A stretch of 64,000 nt of DNA from Cacajao melanocephalus (lineage: Eukaryota; Chordata; Mammalia; Primates; Pitheciidae). Both the position numbers and the translations under genes were made by a program. Shown piece after piece: positions 34,220 through 46,129 of this stretch. Below the pieces are notes generated by a model. The model made no database searches and was not told the DNA's origin. It saw only the letters and a list, made by a program, of their open reading frames with translations. The stretch spans positions 1 to 64,000 of the forward strand of contig CAUYLG010062091.1 in NCBI GenBank assembly GCA_963573385.1. The letters are read 5' to 3'. Positions within the stretch are counted from its first letter, which is position 1; each line of letters begins with the position of its first letter.

Positions 34220-36072
34220 TCATAAGGCCATAGTCTTAGGGCCCCACTGTTATAACCTCATCTAACTTTAAATTACTTCCTGAATACTCTATCTACAGAC
34301 AGAGTTATATTTGAGGGTTAGTCCTTCTACATATGAATTGTGGTAAGAGACACAATTCAACTCATAGCATTCGGCTTCTGCATTCCAGTCCAAATTCATG
34401 TCCTTCTTGCATGCAAAATGCATTAATCCTATCCCAACAGCCTGCAAAGTCTTAACTGATTTCAGCGTCAACTCTAAATTCAAAAAGTTTAATCTAACTA
34501 TCATTGAATCAGATAAAGGTGAGCCTCAGGCATAATTATTCCTGAGGCAGAATTTCTCTCCAGCTACAAAACTGTGAAAACAGACAAGTTATACGGTTCC
34601 AAAATACAGTGGTAGGAATAGACATTCCCATGACAAAAAAGAGAAATTGGAGGAAAAAAAAAAAAAAAAAGGACTGATGGGTCACAAGCAAGTCCAAAAC
34701 CAATAAAGGCAAATTTTAGATCTTAGGCTCAAGAATAATCCCCTCTGGATTGAGATTCTGCTCTCCAGGACCATGGGTGGTTAACACCAACCCCACAGCT
34801 TTAGGGGGACAAGCTTACCCATTCAGCTCTCTGAAAGGGCCCTAGCTACATGGTTCTTTGCAAGGGTACTCTGCCCCTGAGGCATTAAATATAGTCATTC
34901 TGGCTTGCTAAATTCAGAGAGGCACTCCTACCCTTTGAAACCGAGGAAGAAAGAGCCTTGCCTCCTGGGGTGAGAAGGAGAGTCCTGGCGGTCTCCAAAT
35001 TGCTCTCTGGATCATTATTCCCTCTTCTTGAAGAATAGTACAGGCTTAAAACCAAATATTTCTATGTCCCAGTCCTGTAGAATCCAAAAAGTATGGCAGC
35101 CTTCCTTCATTCTATCCTATTTTCTCTGTCTTCTTTATTTTAGAGTGGTAATATATTTGCTGATATAATCGGATCTATGTACCTGGCTTCAGCTGTGATG
35201 GTTGATAAAGTTCATGAATCATATCCATCATCTCTGTCAAATGATATTCCAGCCACATCCCTGTTTTTGTTTCTTCAGAATAAACTTTCTCACCTTTTGG
35301 AATATAGATAGGCTGGTAATTTTCAAAATTTCCAACTTTGGGCTCCTTTTTAAGTAATGTTTTTTCAACTCATCTCTCTCCTTCCACTTTTACTCTAAGG
35401 AGTCAGGAAAAATAAAACTCATCAAAGCTTTATTTAGAATCTCCAGTTTCATTGCTCACAAGTTACACTTTCCACAGAATATTAGAACACAGTTAAGCCA
35501 AGTTCTTTAATGCTTTATAACAAGGCTCACCTTTACTTCAGCTTCCAATGGCATGTTTTTTCTTTTCATCTGGGACTTCACCTGAATTGCTCTTAACATT
35601 CATATTTCTAGTATACACCTCAGAACTCTTCTGACTTCTACCCATTCCCCAGTTCTAAAACCATTTCCACATTTCTAAGTGTCTGCTACAGCAGCAACCC
35701 AGTCCCCAGTACCTGTATCTGTCTCAGTCAGCTTAGGCTGCCATCAGAAAATATCATAGACTAAGTGACTAAAACAACAAATATTTATTTTTTCACAACT
35801 CTACATGATAAAAGTTGAAAATCAAAGTGACATTCAATCAGTTTTCTCTTGTGAGATCTCTTTTGGCTTCTAGTTGGCTACCTTCTTGCTGTATTTTCAG
35901 AAAGAGAGAGAGGTGTTCTTATGAGGCCACAGTTCTATTGACTGAAGGCTCCACCTTTATTAGCCCATTGAAATATAATTGCTTTCTAAATACCCTATTT
36001 TCAGATAGAGTCACATTGCAGATTAAGTCTTCAACACATGGATTTTAGAGGAACACAAGTCAGTCCATAGCA
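34220..36072 (-). mobile_element. MLT1-type MaLR element, LTR-interior-LTR
   Basis: Minus-strand MLT1: truncated LTR (34220-34369), interior (34370-35719) and complete LTR (35720-36072). The interior has the MaLR pattern (CAACAGCCTGCAAAGTCTTAAC near 34437, CCCACAGCTTTAGGGGGAC near 34791, TTCTAAGTGTCTGCTACAGCAGC near 35672) and no intact coding frame. A poly-A run at 34653-34670 lies inside it. MaLR interiors derive from an ERVL-like gag but replicated with enzymes from other elements. Confidence 0.87.
35720..36072 (-). mobile_element. MLT1 LTR, right copy
   Basis: 353 bp: TGTCTCAGTCAGCTTAGG, AATATCATAGACTAAGTGAC, TCTTGCTGTATTTTCAG, AGTCACATTGCAGATTAAG and CAGTCCATAGCA in the order of an MLT1 LTR on the minus strand. 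Confidence 0.9.
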
Positions 36073-36544
36073 TCTAGTAATGGCTCCTTTGCCCAAGGAC
36101 CCTTAGCCATATTAAATAATTAGGACAAGAAATATGGAATTTACCATGGAAGGACTGAGGAAAAACCCTCCCCACGGTATAAAGTATACATGGATGACTC
36201 TACAAACACATGATACCACAGATGCGGTAGGAGCCATATTGGGGAGAACTCATCCTTGATCCCCAGAGTGAAAAGTCTTAGAAAGAACCTACACATGACA
36301 GCATTAGATGATTCTGCAGAAAACAGTGAGGAGGACCAAGACCAGAGCACGACAAGCCACAACGGTGATTTGACAGTGACCTCACAAACCCTGGCCCAGT
36401 ACGAAACTGTCTTCAAAATATATTAATTGAAGGAAATAAGGTAACAAACAGCATGCAATACGTGACCTCTTTTATAAAAACATACAAGTACTTTCATGCT
36501 AAGCACACACATACACACACATTCACACACATGTGATACAAATG
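36073..36544. other. No gene; unassigned sequence with CA-rich end
   Basis: The antisense 91-codon frame at 36141-36416 has no domain. CA-rich low complexity at 36506-36532 precedes the Tigger-like element. Confidence 0.4.
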
Positions 36545-37702
36545 CAGTCACGCTCTGCCTAACAATGACAGACTGTATATACAATGGTAGTCCCACAAGA
36601 TTATGGTAGAGTTGAAAAATTTCTATTGCCTAGTGACAGTTGTAGCTTTCATAATGTTGTAGCACAGGCATTACTCACATGTTTGTGGTGATGCTGGTGT
36701 AACAAACCTACTGTCCTGCCAGTCATATAAAAGGATAGCACACACAATTAAGCACAGCATATAATACTTGATAATGATAATAAATGACTATGCTACTGAT
36801 TAAGATATTACTATATTATGCCTTTATTGATATGTTGGAGTATATTTCTTTTCCTTATAAAATAAAGTTAAATGTAAAACAGTCTCAGCCAGATCCTAAA
36901 GAAAGTATTCGAGAAGAAGGCATTATCATCATAGGAGTTGACAGCTCCATGTGTGTTATTGCCCCTGAAGACGTCCCAGTGGGACAGCATGTGGAGGTGG
37001 AAGACAGTGATATGATAGTGACCCAGTATATGCGTAGGCTAATCTTAGTTTTTAATGCAGTGAAAAATATAAAATAAAATGGAAGAAGGCTTATAGAATA
37101 AGGATATAAAGAAAGAAAATATTTTGTACACATTGTAACATCTGTTTTAAGCTAAGTGTTATTTTACAAGAATCAAAAATTTTAAAAATGTTAAAGGTTT
37201 ATAAAGCAAAATCATTATAGTAAGCAAAAGTTAATTATTGAAAAAATAAAAATATTTTTTATAAATTTAGTGTAGCCTAAGTGTATAAAACTTTGTAAAC
37301 ACTAATTTATAAAGTCTACAGTTGTATACAGTAATGTCTGAGGAGTTCACATTCACTAATCAGTCACTCTTACTCTTCTTGAGTCCTTCAAGCTCCATTC
37401 ATAGCACATACCCCAACAGGTATACCATTATTTTCTTTCATACTGTATATTTACTGTGCCTTTTCTATGTTTAGATATGCCCAGGTGCACAAATACAATC
37501 GTGTTATGATTATCTATAGTATTCACTATGTAATACTGAGTATACAGTATACTGTAGAGGTTTGTATAGGCTATACCATATAGCCAGGGGTGTAGTAGGT
37601 TTTACCATCCAGGTTGTGTAAATACTTTCTATGATGTTCACACAACAACAAATTTGCCTAATAATGAATTTCTCAGACCATGTCCTCATTAAGTAATTAC
37701 TG
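36545..37702. mobile_element. Tigger-like (TcMar) DNA transposon
   Basis: Begins CAGTCACGCTCTGCCTAAC and ends CATTAAGTAATTACTG, which are inverted ends with several mismatches (CAGTCATGCGTCGCTTAAC-type). Flanks TG and CA are consistent with a decayed TA duplication. Typical words are TAGTGTAGCCTAAGTG near 37268, GCTATACCATATAGCC near 37570 and TATGATGTTCACACAAC near 37630. It is about 1.16 kb, shorter than an autonomous Tigger. A frame at 36784-37077 (97 codons) holds a coding-looking piece (words APEDVPVGQHVEVEDSD), an apparent relic of an ancestral reading frame. The DDE core is not visible. Confidence 0.8.
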
Positions 37703-37724
37703 CATTAAAAAAAATTGATTGATA

Positions 37725-38023
<299 letters not shown>

Positions 38024-38334
38024 AAGATTGATGGATAAATTAAATTTCTAGAAAGATACGCCAGAAATTGCTACCCATGATTTAATTAGATAGGAAAGAA
38101 TGATTGATATGAAGAACAAGGTCTTCATTTTCCAGACATTCATGTTCTGTTTAAATGGTCTTAGAATGTACATATATTTTTAAAAAATTGTTTTAATGTT
38201 AACAGCTTAAGTCTCTTAGTTTAGAGACTTTATTTAACAGAAAGGTCCATCTGGAAACTTCACTGAGGGCATGGCAGAAGCCTCCAAGAAACATTGCTTC
38301 TATCCTGGGCCCAAGGTCCCTTACATGAAAAAGA
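38024..38334. other. No gene; unassigned sequence
   Basis: No recognised element. Confidence 0.5.
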
Positions 38335-38530
38335 ATGTATTATGGGTAAAACACAGGACCTAGATTGCAACCCTGGGGCCTGAGTCCTACTTCTACTACT
38401 GGTAACAATATAAATGTACACATTTTAAAGCATGGAACATTAATTTTCTTATTTGTGAAAGAGATACTGTATCTGCCTCACAATACTCTGAATTTAAATG
38501 ATAAAGTACATGAAAAAACATTTTTTAAAT
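38335..38530 (-). mobile_element. MIR SINE
   Basis: Reverse complement MIR: GGGCCTGAGTCCTACTTC, a TTATTTGTGAAAGAGATACTG segment and GATAAAGTACATGAAAAAAC. Diverged. Confidence 0.7.
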
Positions 38531-39611
38531 CATAAAACAACACACAATATCATTTTAAATGAGCGAAACTGCATTATGTCAGGGCCTTATAATACTTTAG
38601 TAATTAAATTTATCTTCCTGGCAGTATTTGAGATGAAACTTCTTTATATTCAGTTTTCCTCTAGGTAATAAATGACAGTGTTAGGTCATCTGTGCTTTGA
38701 AAAACCTGCAAAGAAGAAGCAAATAAGGAAAGAAAGAAGGAAGAAAGGAAAGACACTGAAGTTTTTTCAAGAAAAAGAAACTTTGTTCTGGTCAAAGACT
38801 AAGTCTCCTTGGGTCAAATATCGTACAGGAAACACTGACAGACTGTTTAGCAGTGTCAGACATTTAATAAGCATTCTCAGCATTTTTTTCAATGAATAGA
38901 CATATACAACATCAGATAATAATTTGACTGACAATAACACCCCTGCATTGGCATGAATTAATCCTGATTTTTCATAATAATAAAGAAAATTTATAATTGA
39001 AGCCAAAAAATGTGACCCGGGACTAGAATTGAGTCTCCCTGATTTGAACTGCCTCAATTGGGGTCAGAAGAATGGAGATAAACTAACTGCACAGTATAGT
39101 ACATCAGAACAGAATGGATAATTAGTCATCAAACCAGTTAGAAAAGCAGTTCGTGGTAAACAATGCGATCTGCCAAAATAAAAAAATCATTTCTTTCTCC
39201 TCAACAAAGACAAAAAGGAGTAGAGTGACAAAGTTATTATTTTTCATTACATAAAGAAAACTAATTTAAATTATATTATTCTGTCAGATATTCTTTCTCC
39301 TATCTCTGTCTAACCTCATACAGAAACTCTCCTTTCATGGAGAATAGCATACCTGAGGGTTCCATTTTTTTCTTAATTCTTTAATTTGTTAAAAATAAAG
39401 AACAGGAAAAATATTTATGCTGTCTCCCTTTTCTCATTTAAAAATTATAGTTATAAAACATGTCAAATGTGAAAATATGAAAACAAAGAACTGACATTCA
39501 TGTACCAAACATATGTATTAAACATATGCCAATGTTTTACTCCTTTTTCATTCTTACGTTTTTAAGAAAAAAAAAAAATTCAAATTTGACTTTCTTAATT
39601 TTTTCAATTTT
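38531..39611. other. No gene; purine-rich patch and unassigned sequence
   Basis: A purine-rich patch (GGAAAGAAAGAAGGAAGAAAGG) lies at 38706-38756. No element or gene recognised; frames at 38672-38899 and 38767-39057 are on opposite strands without domains. Confidence 0.45.
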
Positions 39612-39800
39612 TTAAAATGTTTTTAAAAATTTCAATAATTTTAGTGGGTTACAAGTGCTTTTTCGTGATATAAATGAATATATTTGTGAGGTCTGGAATT
39701 TTAGTGTAACCATCACCAGAGTTGTGTACATTGTACCCAAACAGGTAGTTCTTTTATCTTTATTATCCTTTCGTACACATTGTTTGCCTTTATTCTATTG
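39612..39800 (-). mobile_element. L1 LINE, 3' end
   Basis: Antisense L1 3' end: AATAATTTTAGTGGGTTACAAG, a CACCAGAGTTGTGTACATTG segment and TGTACCCAAACAGGTAG match the reverse complement of the L1 3' UTR. 5'-truncated. Confidence 0.75.
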
Positions 39801-40249
39801 TTCACTTTCAAACTTCTTGATTAGTGACTTAGCTTATCAAATTATTGCCCTCAGCTTTTCCTCCAGTATATATATTTAGCAATATAAATTTCCATAAAGT
39901 ATTTTATGGAATATATTTTATGCTTGCATATTTGATGTATGTTGTTTTCATTGTGATTTTGCTCTAAAAATGTTCTTACTTTCAATATAATTTTTTTCAA
40001 CCTTTAAACTATTTAGAAATATAGAGGTAACAATTTAAATATATAAGTTTTTCTTTTATTCTTTAATTTTATCTTATCCCTAATTTTAGTTAAACCTACT
40101 AAAATATTTAGTTTGTATGATTCTGATTTATTTATATTTACTTATTTTCTTCCACATAAGCATAAAGAGATATGAAGAGAAAAGGCAAAGCAGTAATTTA
40201 ATTTGAATTACTAATTGAAGTTAGTAATTTAATTACTTCCTAATTCCAG
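39801..40249. other. No gene; AT-rich sequence
   Basis: AT-rich, no recognised element. Inverted words TAATTTAATTTGAATTAC and GTAATTTAATTAC lie near 40190-40235. Confidence 0.45.
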
Positions 40250-43098
40250 AAGACCCAAATTGTCACTGTGGCCCACCAGTCAGAGAAGGAGCTTATGGAG
40301 GTCAGGTGATCAACAGAGTATTAGTGCAGGAGCATCTCACCGTAGACCAAGTGGGTCTCAATCTATCCTGTGTTCATTTCCTCAGTTCCAGAATGCACAA
40401 TTGGAATTTACACACTCAGTAACTAGCAGAATCTCCACATTAGTTTTCTGACCTGTGAAGTGAGGACTATTATAAGTAGGGAAGGCTAAGTGGAAGCCAC
40501 TAGAACAGCCTGTCTCTATAAAAGTAGTAAAACAAAAGCAATATTATATGTCTGGAGGGCTTGCATAGATTATTACCACTATCAAGGACTTGAAGATGCT
40601 AATGTGGTGATTTCCACCACATCCTCATTATGTACCTGACATTATGTATCTGGAAACTGTTTTAAATCCATATTTGTTTGAAAGACCATGATGGGCACGG
40701 AAAAGCCAGTAATACACTTTGACTCTTCCATCTCAGGGGTATATCAGATTCCCACCCTATGTTATAATCTAGTTCACAGGAACCTTGATTATCTTTTCCT
40801 TCTATGAGGGACTAGACTTACTGGAAAAGATGTAGTAACTACTCCAGAGATGTTGGTAAAAAAGAAATATTTGCCAGATGTTGGGAAATAAATACTACTA
40901 AAATTTAAGGAAACTTTTACCTCAGTAAAATTTCTAGGATTCCAGGTATATGGAGGTATGTTAAGATATGTTTTCTTAAGGTTGTTGCATCTGGCCCCTA
41001 CTGACCCCCAAAGAGGCACAATATCTAGCAAACCCCCTTGGACACTGCAGGCAACACATTCTTCATTTGGTGTGCTGTCCTTTATCGATAACTACTCTCA
41101 TTTTGAGAAACAACTTTTAAATTGCTGTTGTTCCTTAGTAGAGATCAAACACTTAACCATGGGACAAGTTATCTTTTGAACTTAGCTGTTCATCATGAAC
41201 AGGGTTCTGTGAGACTCGCCAAGCTAAAGCTGGGTGTGCACAGCAGCACTAATGGAAGTGGTATATATGGGATTAAGCTCAAGCAGTTCCTGAAGACACA
41301 AGTTAAGTTGCATGAGGAACCGGCCTAAAGCACATAGTCCCTGCTCCTGGTACATTACACTATCTCTCCCAACCTGCACCTATGGCCTCATAGTGAGTTC
41401 TCTATTACCAATTGACTAAGACAGATACAGTTTGGGCCTTGTTTACAGATGGTTATGCACAGTATGTAGGCACCATGTAGAAGCAGACAGTTATAGCAGT
41501 AGAGCCTTTTTCTGGGACAACCCTGAAGGACAGAGGAAAAGGGAAACCCACCCAGCAAGCAGAACTTCAAGAAGTATATCTGGGTGTTGATTCTGTCTAG
41601 AAGAAGAAATGGCCAGAGGTAAGTATCTATGCTGATTCACTGGCTGTGGCCAATGGTTTGACTAGACGACCGAAAAATCTGTGACAAACCCAACTGGAAA
41701 ATTGGTGCCCAGGAGGTCAGAGGAAGAGATATACAGAAAGACCTCCATGATGGGGCAAATAATAGAAAGATATTTGTATCCTATATCAGTGCTTGCTCCA
41801 GGTGACTTTAGCAGAGGAAGAATTTGATAACCAAGTGAATATGATGATTTGTACCACAGATACCACTCAGTGTTTTACCCCAGCTACTCTGTCATTGCCT
41901 AAAGGGTTTGTGAGCAAACTAACCATGGTGGCAAGGATGGAGATTGTGCACGGGTTCAGCAGCACGGACTTTCATGTACCAAGATTTACCTGGCCACAGC
42001 CACTGTTGAGTGTCCAACCTGTCAACAGCAGAGACCCACGATGAGTCACTAATATGGCACCATTTCTTAGCGAAATCAGCTAGCTATTTGCTGGAAAGTT
42101 GATTATATCATGCCATTTCCATCATAAAAAGGGAATCTCTTTTTTCTTGTTAGAGTAGATATTCAATCTGAATGTAGATTTTTCATGCAATGCCTCTGCC
42201 AAAATTCGCATCCATGGGATTACAGAATGCCTAATCCATCATCATGGTATTCCACACAGCATTGTTTCTAATCAAAGAATTCACTTCACAACAAATGAAG
42301 TGCAGCCACGAATCCATATTCAGGGAATTCACTGTTCCTATTGTGTTTCCATCACCCTGAAGCAGCTGCTTCAGCTGTCTTGATATAACAGGATTGCCTT
42401 TTGAAGAGTCAATTACGTAGCCAACTAGGTGGCAGAGCTTCAAGGCTGGAGCAATGTCTATCAGTATGTTGCATATGCTTTGAATCAGCAGCTAATAAAT
42501 GGTGCTATTTCTCCCATAGTCAGGATTCATGGGTCCAAGAATCAAGAAGTGGATATGAGATTGCCTCCACTAGCAGATATCCCTAAGGATTGAATAGCAA
42601 AATTTGTTGCTTCCTGTTTTTTAGTTCTGCTGGTCTATAAGTTTTAGCTCCAAAGAGGGAAATGCTCCCATTAGGAGACACAATAACCACTGAACTGGAA
42701 GTTGAGACTGCCGTCTGGCCGCTTTAAGCTCTTTATGGCTCTACATTAACTGGTAAAGAAGTGGGTGAATGTACTCTCTAGGGTAACTGATCCTGATTAC
42801 CAAGGGGACATTGAACTGCAAAGAATATGTCTAGAATACAGGAGCTCTTTTAAATGTCTCTTACTATTACCATATCTTGTGGTGAAAGCCAATGGAAAAC
42901 TATAATATCCCAATTTAGACAGGACAGCTAATGGCTCAGATTCTTTAGAAGGAAGGTTCGGTTTACCCTACCAGGCCAAAACCCAAGACCAACTGAGGAG
43001 CTTTCTGAAGAAAAAGACAATATAAAGTATGTAATTCAAGTAATAGTTACACACACTATCTATGACCATGCAATTAGTTGCAGAAAAGAGGACTGTAA
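40250..43098 (+). pseudogene. HERV-L pol, decayed (RT, RNase H, integrase)
   Basis: Polymerase gene remnant of an ERV-L provirus. The reverse transcriptase part is condensed by deletions between about 40600 and 40850, and I could not find its catalytic aspartate pair. RNase H is marked by a TDG triad at 41445-41453. Integrase follows: a zinc-binding CPTC at 42011-42022, a first catalytic Asp codon at 42101, an Asn codon at 42270 where the second catalytic Asp is expected, and a Glu codon at 42359. The Asp, Asn and Glu codons are not in one frame, so frameshifts lie between them. In-frame stops are frequent. Short open pieces (40958-41179, 41793-42044) are parts of this relic. Confidence 0.9.
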
Positions 43099-43335
43099 TA
43101 ATTATAAATATTTCCTTTCTGATTTTGTTATGGATATGTGTGTATATGCATATAATATTTCTTCCTTCTTATACACTTATCATCTAACATAAAATGTATT
43201 AAAAATGGCTAACTTTATATTACAGTATTTATTTTACAGGGTATCACAGGAGAAGGGTGAAAAATTACCTGAAAACTTTACATCCTCTTCGGAGGAAAAG
43301 GAAGAACATGTTTTCAGTCGTAAACAGGATACTTA

Positions 43336-43811
43336 TGTCATGTTAAGTGGAAGAACAACTTTGGTATTATCTTTAATTGGAGATTGTACGAAGCTAAGGA
43401 TAGGCCGTGATGGTCAGTTTATGTTTAACTTGACTGGGCTGCAGTACTTAGTTATTCAATCAAACGTTAATCAAAATGTCTCTATGCAGACATTTTTATA
43501 TTAATTAAAGTCCAGAATCATTGACTTTAAACAAGGGAGAGTACTCTAGACCATCTGGGCCTGATTCAATCAGTGGAAAGTCTTTAGGAACAGACCTGAG
43601 GTGTCCACCAAAAAGAATAAAATCCCCACATGGACAGAAGCTTCAGTTCATTCCGAAGGCTCCAGCCTGTCCTTCCTGGTAGCCTAGGACTCTTGAAATT
43701 TCCTAGCTCGTCCCCACAATCATATAAAAAAGTTCCTACTAATATATATCTTAATATATATAGCCTACCACATCTGTTTGTCTGGTCGAACTCAGACTAA
43801 TATAATTGACA
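43336..43811 (+). mobile_element. MLT2-type LTR of the HERV-L relic
   Basis: 476 bp, starting TGTCATGTTAAGTGG and ending ATAATTGACA, with a TGTCA/TGACA inverted end repeat. GACTGGGCTGCAGTACTTAG near 43434, TTATTCAATCAAACGTTAATC near 43452 and CTCGTCCCCACAATC near 43708 follow the MLT2 pattern. It directly follows the pol relic in the same orientation, so it is the 3' LTR. The 99-codon frame at 43205-43504 spans its left edge and is not a gene. Confidence 0.85.
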
Positions 43812-44329
43812 AAAGAGAAATGGAAACCTTGTACAGTCTTATATCTGTGAAAGATATTAATTCCAACTAAAACTTTCCACAAAAAACAAGTGGCTATTTG
43901 TCTTCAAGGCTAAGTTTTATCGATCAGTTAAGAAAGAGATAATGATAACTTTACACACAATTATTCAAAGAATTGGAGAAGTTAGGACTATTTTCCAAAT
44001 TTTTATGATGCCATAATAGTGCCAATAGCGAAATAAGACAAACACATTACAACAAAAATATTACACATCTATAGTCATTATAAATACAAATTCAAAAATT
44101 CTACCTAAAAATACAATAATAAAGAAAACGGACAATACATAAAAATCAAACAAAAAACTCTCGTTCAAAATAATGGCAACTCTGCAACTTTTCTATGACT
44201 CATTTTATATGACCCTTCTGCACTCTCAGTGTGCGGAAATTCATTCGCTAGTGTCTGCCACTGTGAACTGATGAACATCCCACGGTCGTGAAAAGATACG
44301 GGTTTCACACTTTCTACTGAAAGGGCAGT
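43812..44329. other. No gene; unassigned sequence
   Basis: AT-rich, no recognised element. A GC-richer word (CACGGTCGTGAAAAGATACGGG) near 44281 has three CpGs, unusual for this window. Confidence 0.45.
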
Positions 44330-44545
44330 GTAACACAGTGGAAAGACTATGGTTGTGGAGTCACCCAGGCCTTGGCTAGCGTTATTGCTGTGCTACCAGC
44401 CAGCTGTATGATGCTGCAGTCAACTTACGTCTCTTGGTCAGTTACTGTTTTTTTGTGAAAGTAAAATAATAGCATTTCAGAGAGAAATAGTAAGAATGAG
44501 AGAGGATAAATGTTGATTATCAACGCTATAATTCATTAATACACT
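44330..44545 (-). mobile_element. MIR SINE (1 of 4 in a row)
   Basis: Reverse complement MIR: TGGTTGTGGAGTCACCCAGG, CTGTATGATGCTGCAGTC and ACTTACGTCTCTTGG, followed by the TAAAATAATAGC segment. Confidence 0.75.
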
Positions 44546-44567
44546 TCGTCTAGGGAGCATCTCCAAA

Positions 44568-44765
44568 TAGTGGAAGGAGCACCTGACTGGCAGCAGTATC
44601 CTAGTACCCAGCTCTACATAAAAGGCTCAGTCATAAAATAGCCATGAGACCTTCTTTAGAAAGTAACTTTACTTCTCTGAGTCCTGACACCATCATCTTT
44701 AGAATGAGAATCATAATTCTTATCTCTACTATTCATTGAAATATCAAGAGTATGGAATGAAGACA
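44568..44765 (-). mobile_element. MIR SINE (2 of 4)
   Basis: Reverse complement MIR: AGCACCTGACTGGCAGC, CATGAGACCTTCTTTAG, TTACTTCTCTGAGTCC, TTTAGAATGAGAATCATAAT. It begins about 20 bp after the previous copy. Confidence 0.75.
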
Positions 44766-44787
44766 GAAACCAAAATGTACTAAAATA

Positions 44788-44920
44788 GGTTGGGTACGGT
44801 AGCTCATGCCCATAATCTCATCATTTTGGGAGGCTGAGGTGAGATGATCACTTGAGTCTATGAGTTCAAGAGCAGCCTGGGCAACATGGAAAAACCCAGT
44901 CTCTACTAAAAGAAAAAAAA
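44788..44920 (+). mobile_element. Alu left monomer (FLAM or truncated Alu)
   Basis: Only the left monomer: GGTTGGGTACGGTAGCTC to CTCTACTAAAAG, then A-rich tail. Flanked by ACTAAAATA (44779-44787) and ACATAAAATA (44922-44931). A monomer with its own tail and duplication is what a free left monomer (FLAM) looks like. Confidence 0.88.
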
Positions 44921-45529
44921 GACATAAAATAAATTCTAATTGTTATTGATATTATTACTGTTATTGTCATTTTCATATCAAAATTTACTACATTATTTTA
45001 GGTCTAATATGCCATTCTGTGAGGCATGTTGTAGATTTTATTATTAATTGACTGTAGACTCATTCACATTGAACAACAACAAAATGCCTCCATTTCTAGA
45101 ATTTAGTTCCATGAGGAGGGAACTCGTTACTCATTATCAGAAAGTGTTTCAAGTGGATGTTCAGTAAACATTTCTTTTGTGAGTGGATTTTCTAATTAAT
45201 GTAAGAAGCTAGATCAACAGAGTTGTTTATCACTCAAGTTACACTTCCAGCATCATTCTTGGCACAGTGCCCATAACACCTGGAAAGCCTGTCATTAACT
45301 CAAGGTACATCTCAGGATATGGGGGAAATATAATTTATTTCTCCATGGAAGTTACCCAATATATGTAACTGTTTGCATCCTGCTGACTATACTACCTGGA
45401 ATATGTTTCATCTACTTTATAAAATCTGGTGGCATCATGGCCAAGACATTACTCCTTACTGAGTCTCAACTTGCTTACCAATAAATGAGGAAATCAGTAT
45501 ACCAGCTCCAAAGCTATTGAAAAGTGATA
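44921..45529. other. No gene; unassigned sequence
   Basis: No confident element; a weak MIR-like antisense piece (CTGAGTCTCAACTTGCTTACC) lies near 45459-45480. Confidence 0.45.
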
Positions 45530-45788
45530 CAGTAGTCATTTAAGCCCATAGGCTTTGGAATCAGGAAGATGTGAATCAGGAAGATGTGGATTTAAAATCC
45601 TGGCTCTAACATTTGCTATATTTGTGATGTCGGGCAACTCATAGTCTTAGTACTCAGTAGTCTTCGGTTGATTTACTTATGACGTGAAAAAACAATTTCA
45701 AAGGATCATTGCAATTACTAAGTGAGAAAATGAACACTGCACTCAGAATAAACACTAGCATTTAGAAAACGTCCAATAAATGACACTC
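45530..45788 (-). mobile_element. MIR SINE (3 of 4)
   Basis: Reverse complement MIR with GGCTTTGGAATCAGGAAGATG, then TGGATTTAAAATCCTGGC, AACATTTGCTATATTTGTG and GTCCAATAAATGACACTC. An 18-bp tandem (AATCAGGAAGATGTG twice, near 45560-45590) interrupts the left part. Confidence 0.85.
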
Positions 45789-45847
45789 AGCAGCTCAGTT
45801 AATTATGATTATCATAACCTTAAAGGAACAGTAGAAAGCAGAAAAAC

Positions 45848-46052
45848 ACTGGCCTTGGGTCAAGCTGTGCTGAAATCTCATTTCTGCTACTTGTGAGTTA
45901 TGTGATTTTGGGTGATTTATAATCTTTGAGGAATTTTATTTCTGTATCTGTAAGATGGAGCTAGTTTTACCTAATATCCACTTGGTTATTAGGAAAATTA
46001 AATGATGTGCTAATCTAAAAAGTTGTCATTCAATGAATGTTAATTAATTTTC
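45848..46052 (-). mobile_element. MIR SINE (4 of 4)
   Basis: Reverse complement MIR: CTGGCCTTGGGTCAAGC, AATCTCATTTCTGCTAC, GAGTTATGTGATTTTGGG, TATCTGTAAGATGGAGC, then AATTAAATGATGTGC and the TTCAATGAATGTTAATTAA end. Confidence 0.88.
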
Positions 46053-46129
46053 TCTTTGAAGATGCTGGTAGTTGGGTGCTTTCGTATTCTGTATTATTTT
46101 CTACTGTTTCTCCCCCTCTGCTGTGCTGT

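Larger units (their letters stand above)
40250..43811 (+). mobile_element. HERV-L relic: pol, 3' flank and 3' LTR
   Basis: One contiguous piece of an endogenous retrovirus of the ERV-L class: decayed pol (40250-43098), a 3' non-coding part (43099-43335) with a purine-rich stretch near 43288-43306, and an LTR (43336-43811). The 5' LTR, leader and gag are absent. ERV-L elements lack an env gene, and none is seen. The copy cannot be functional. Confidence 0.9.

Noticed and set aside
36784..37077. 97-codon frame considered as a domesticated transposase gene
   Set aside because: Only a middle part looks protein-like, it has no catalytic core, and it sits inside an intact-ended transposon relic; kept only as a note.
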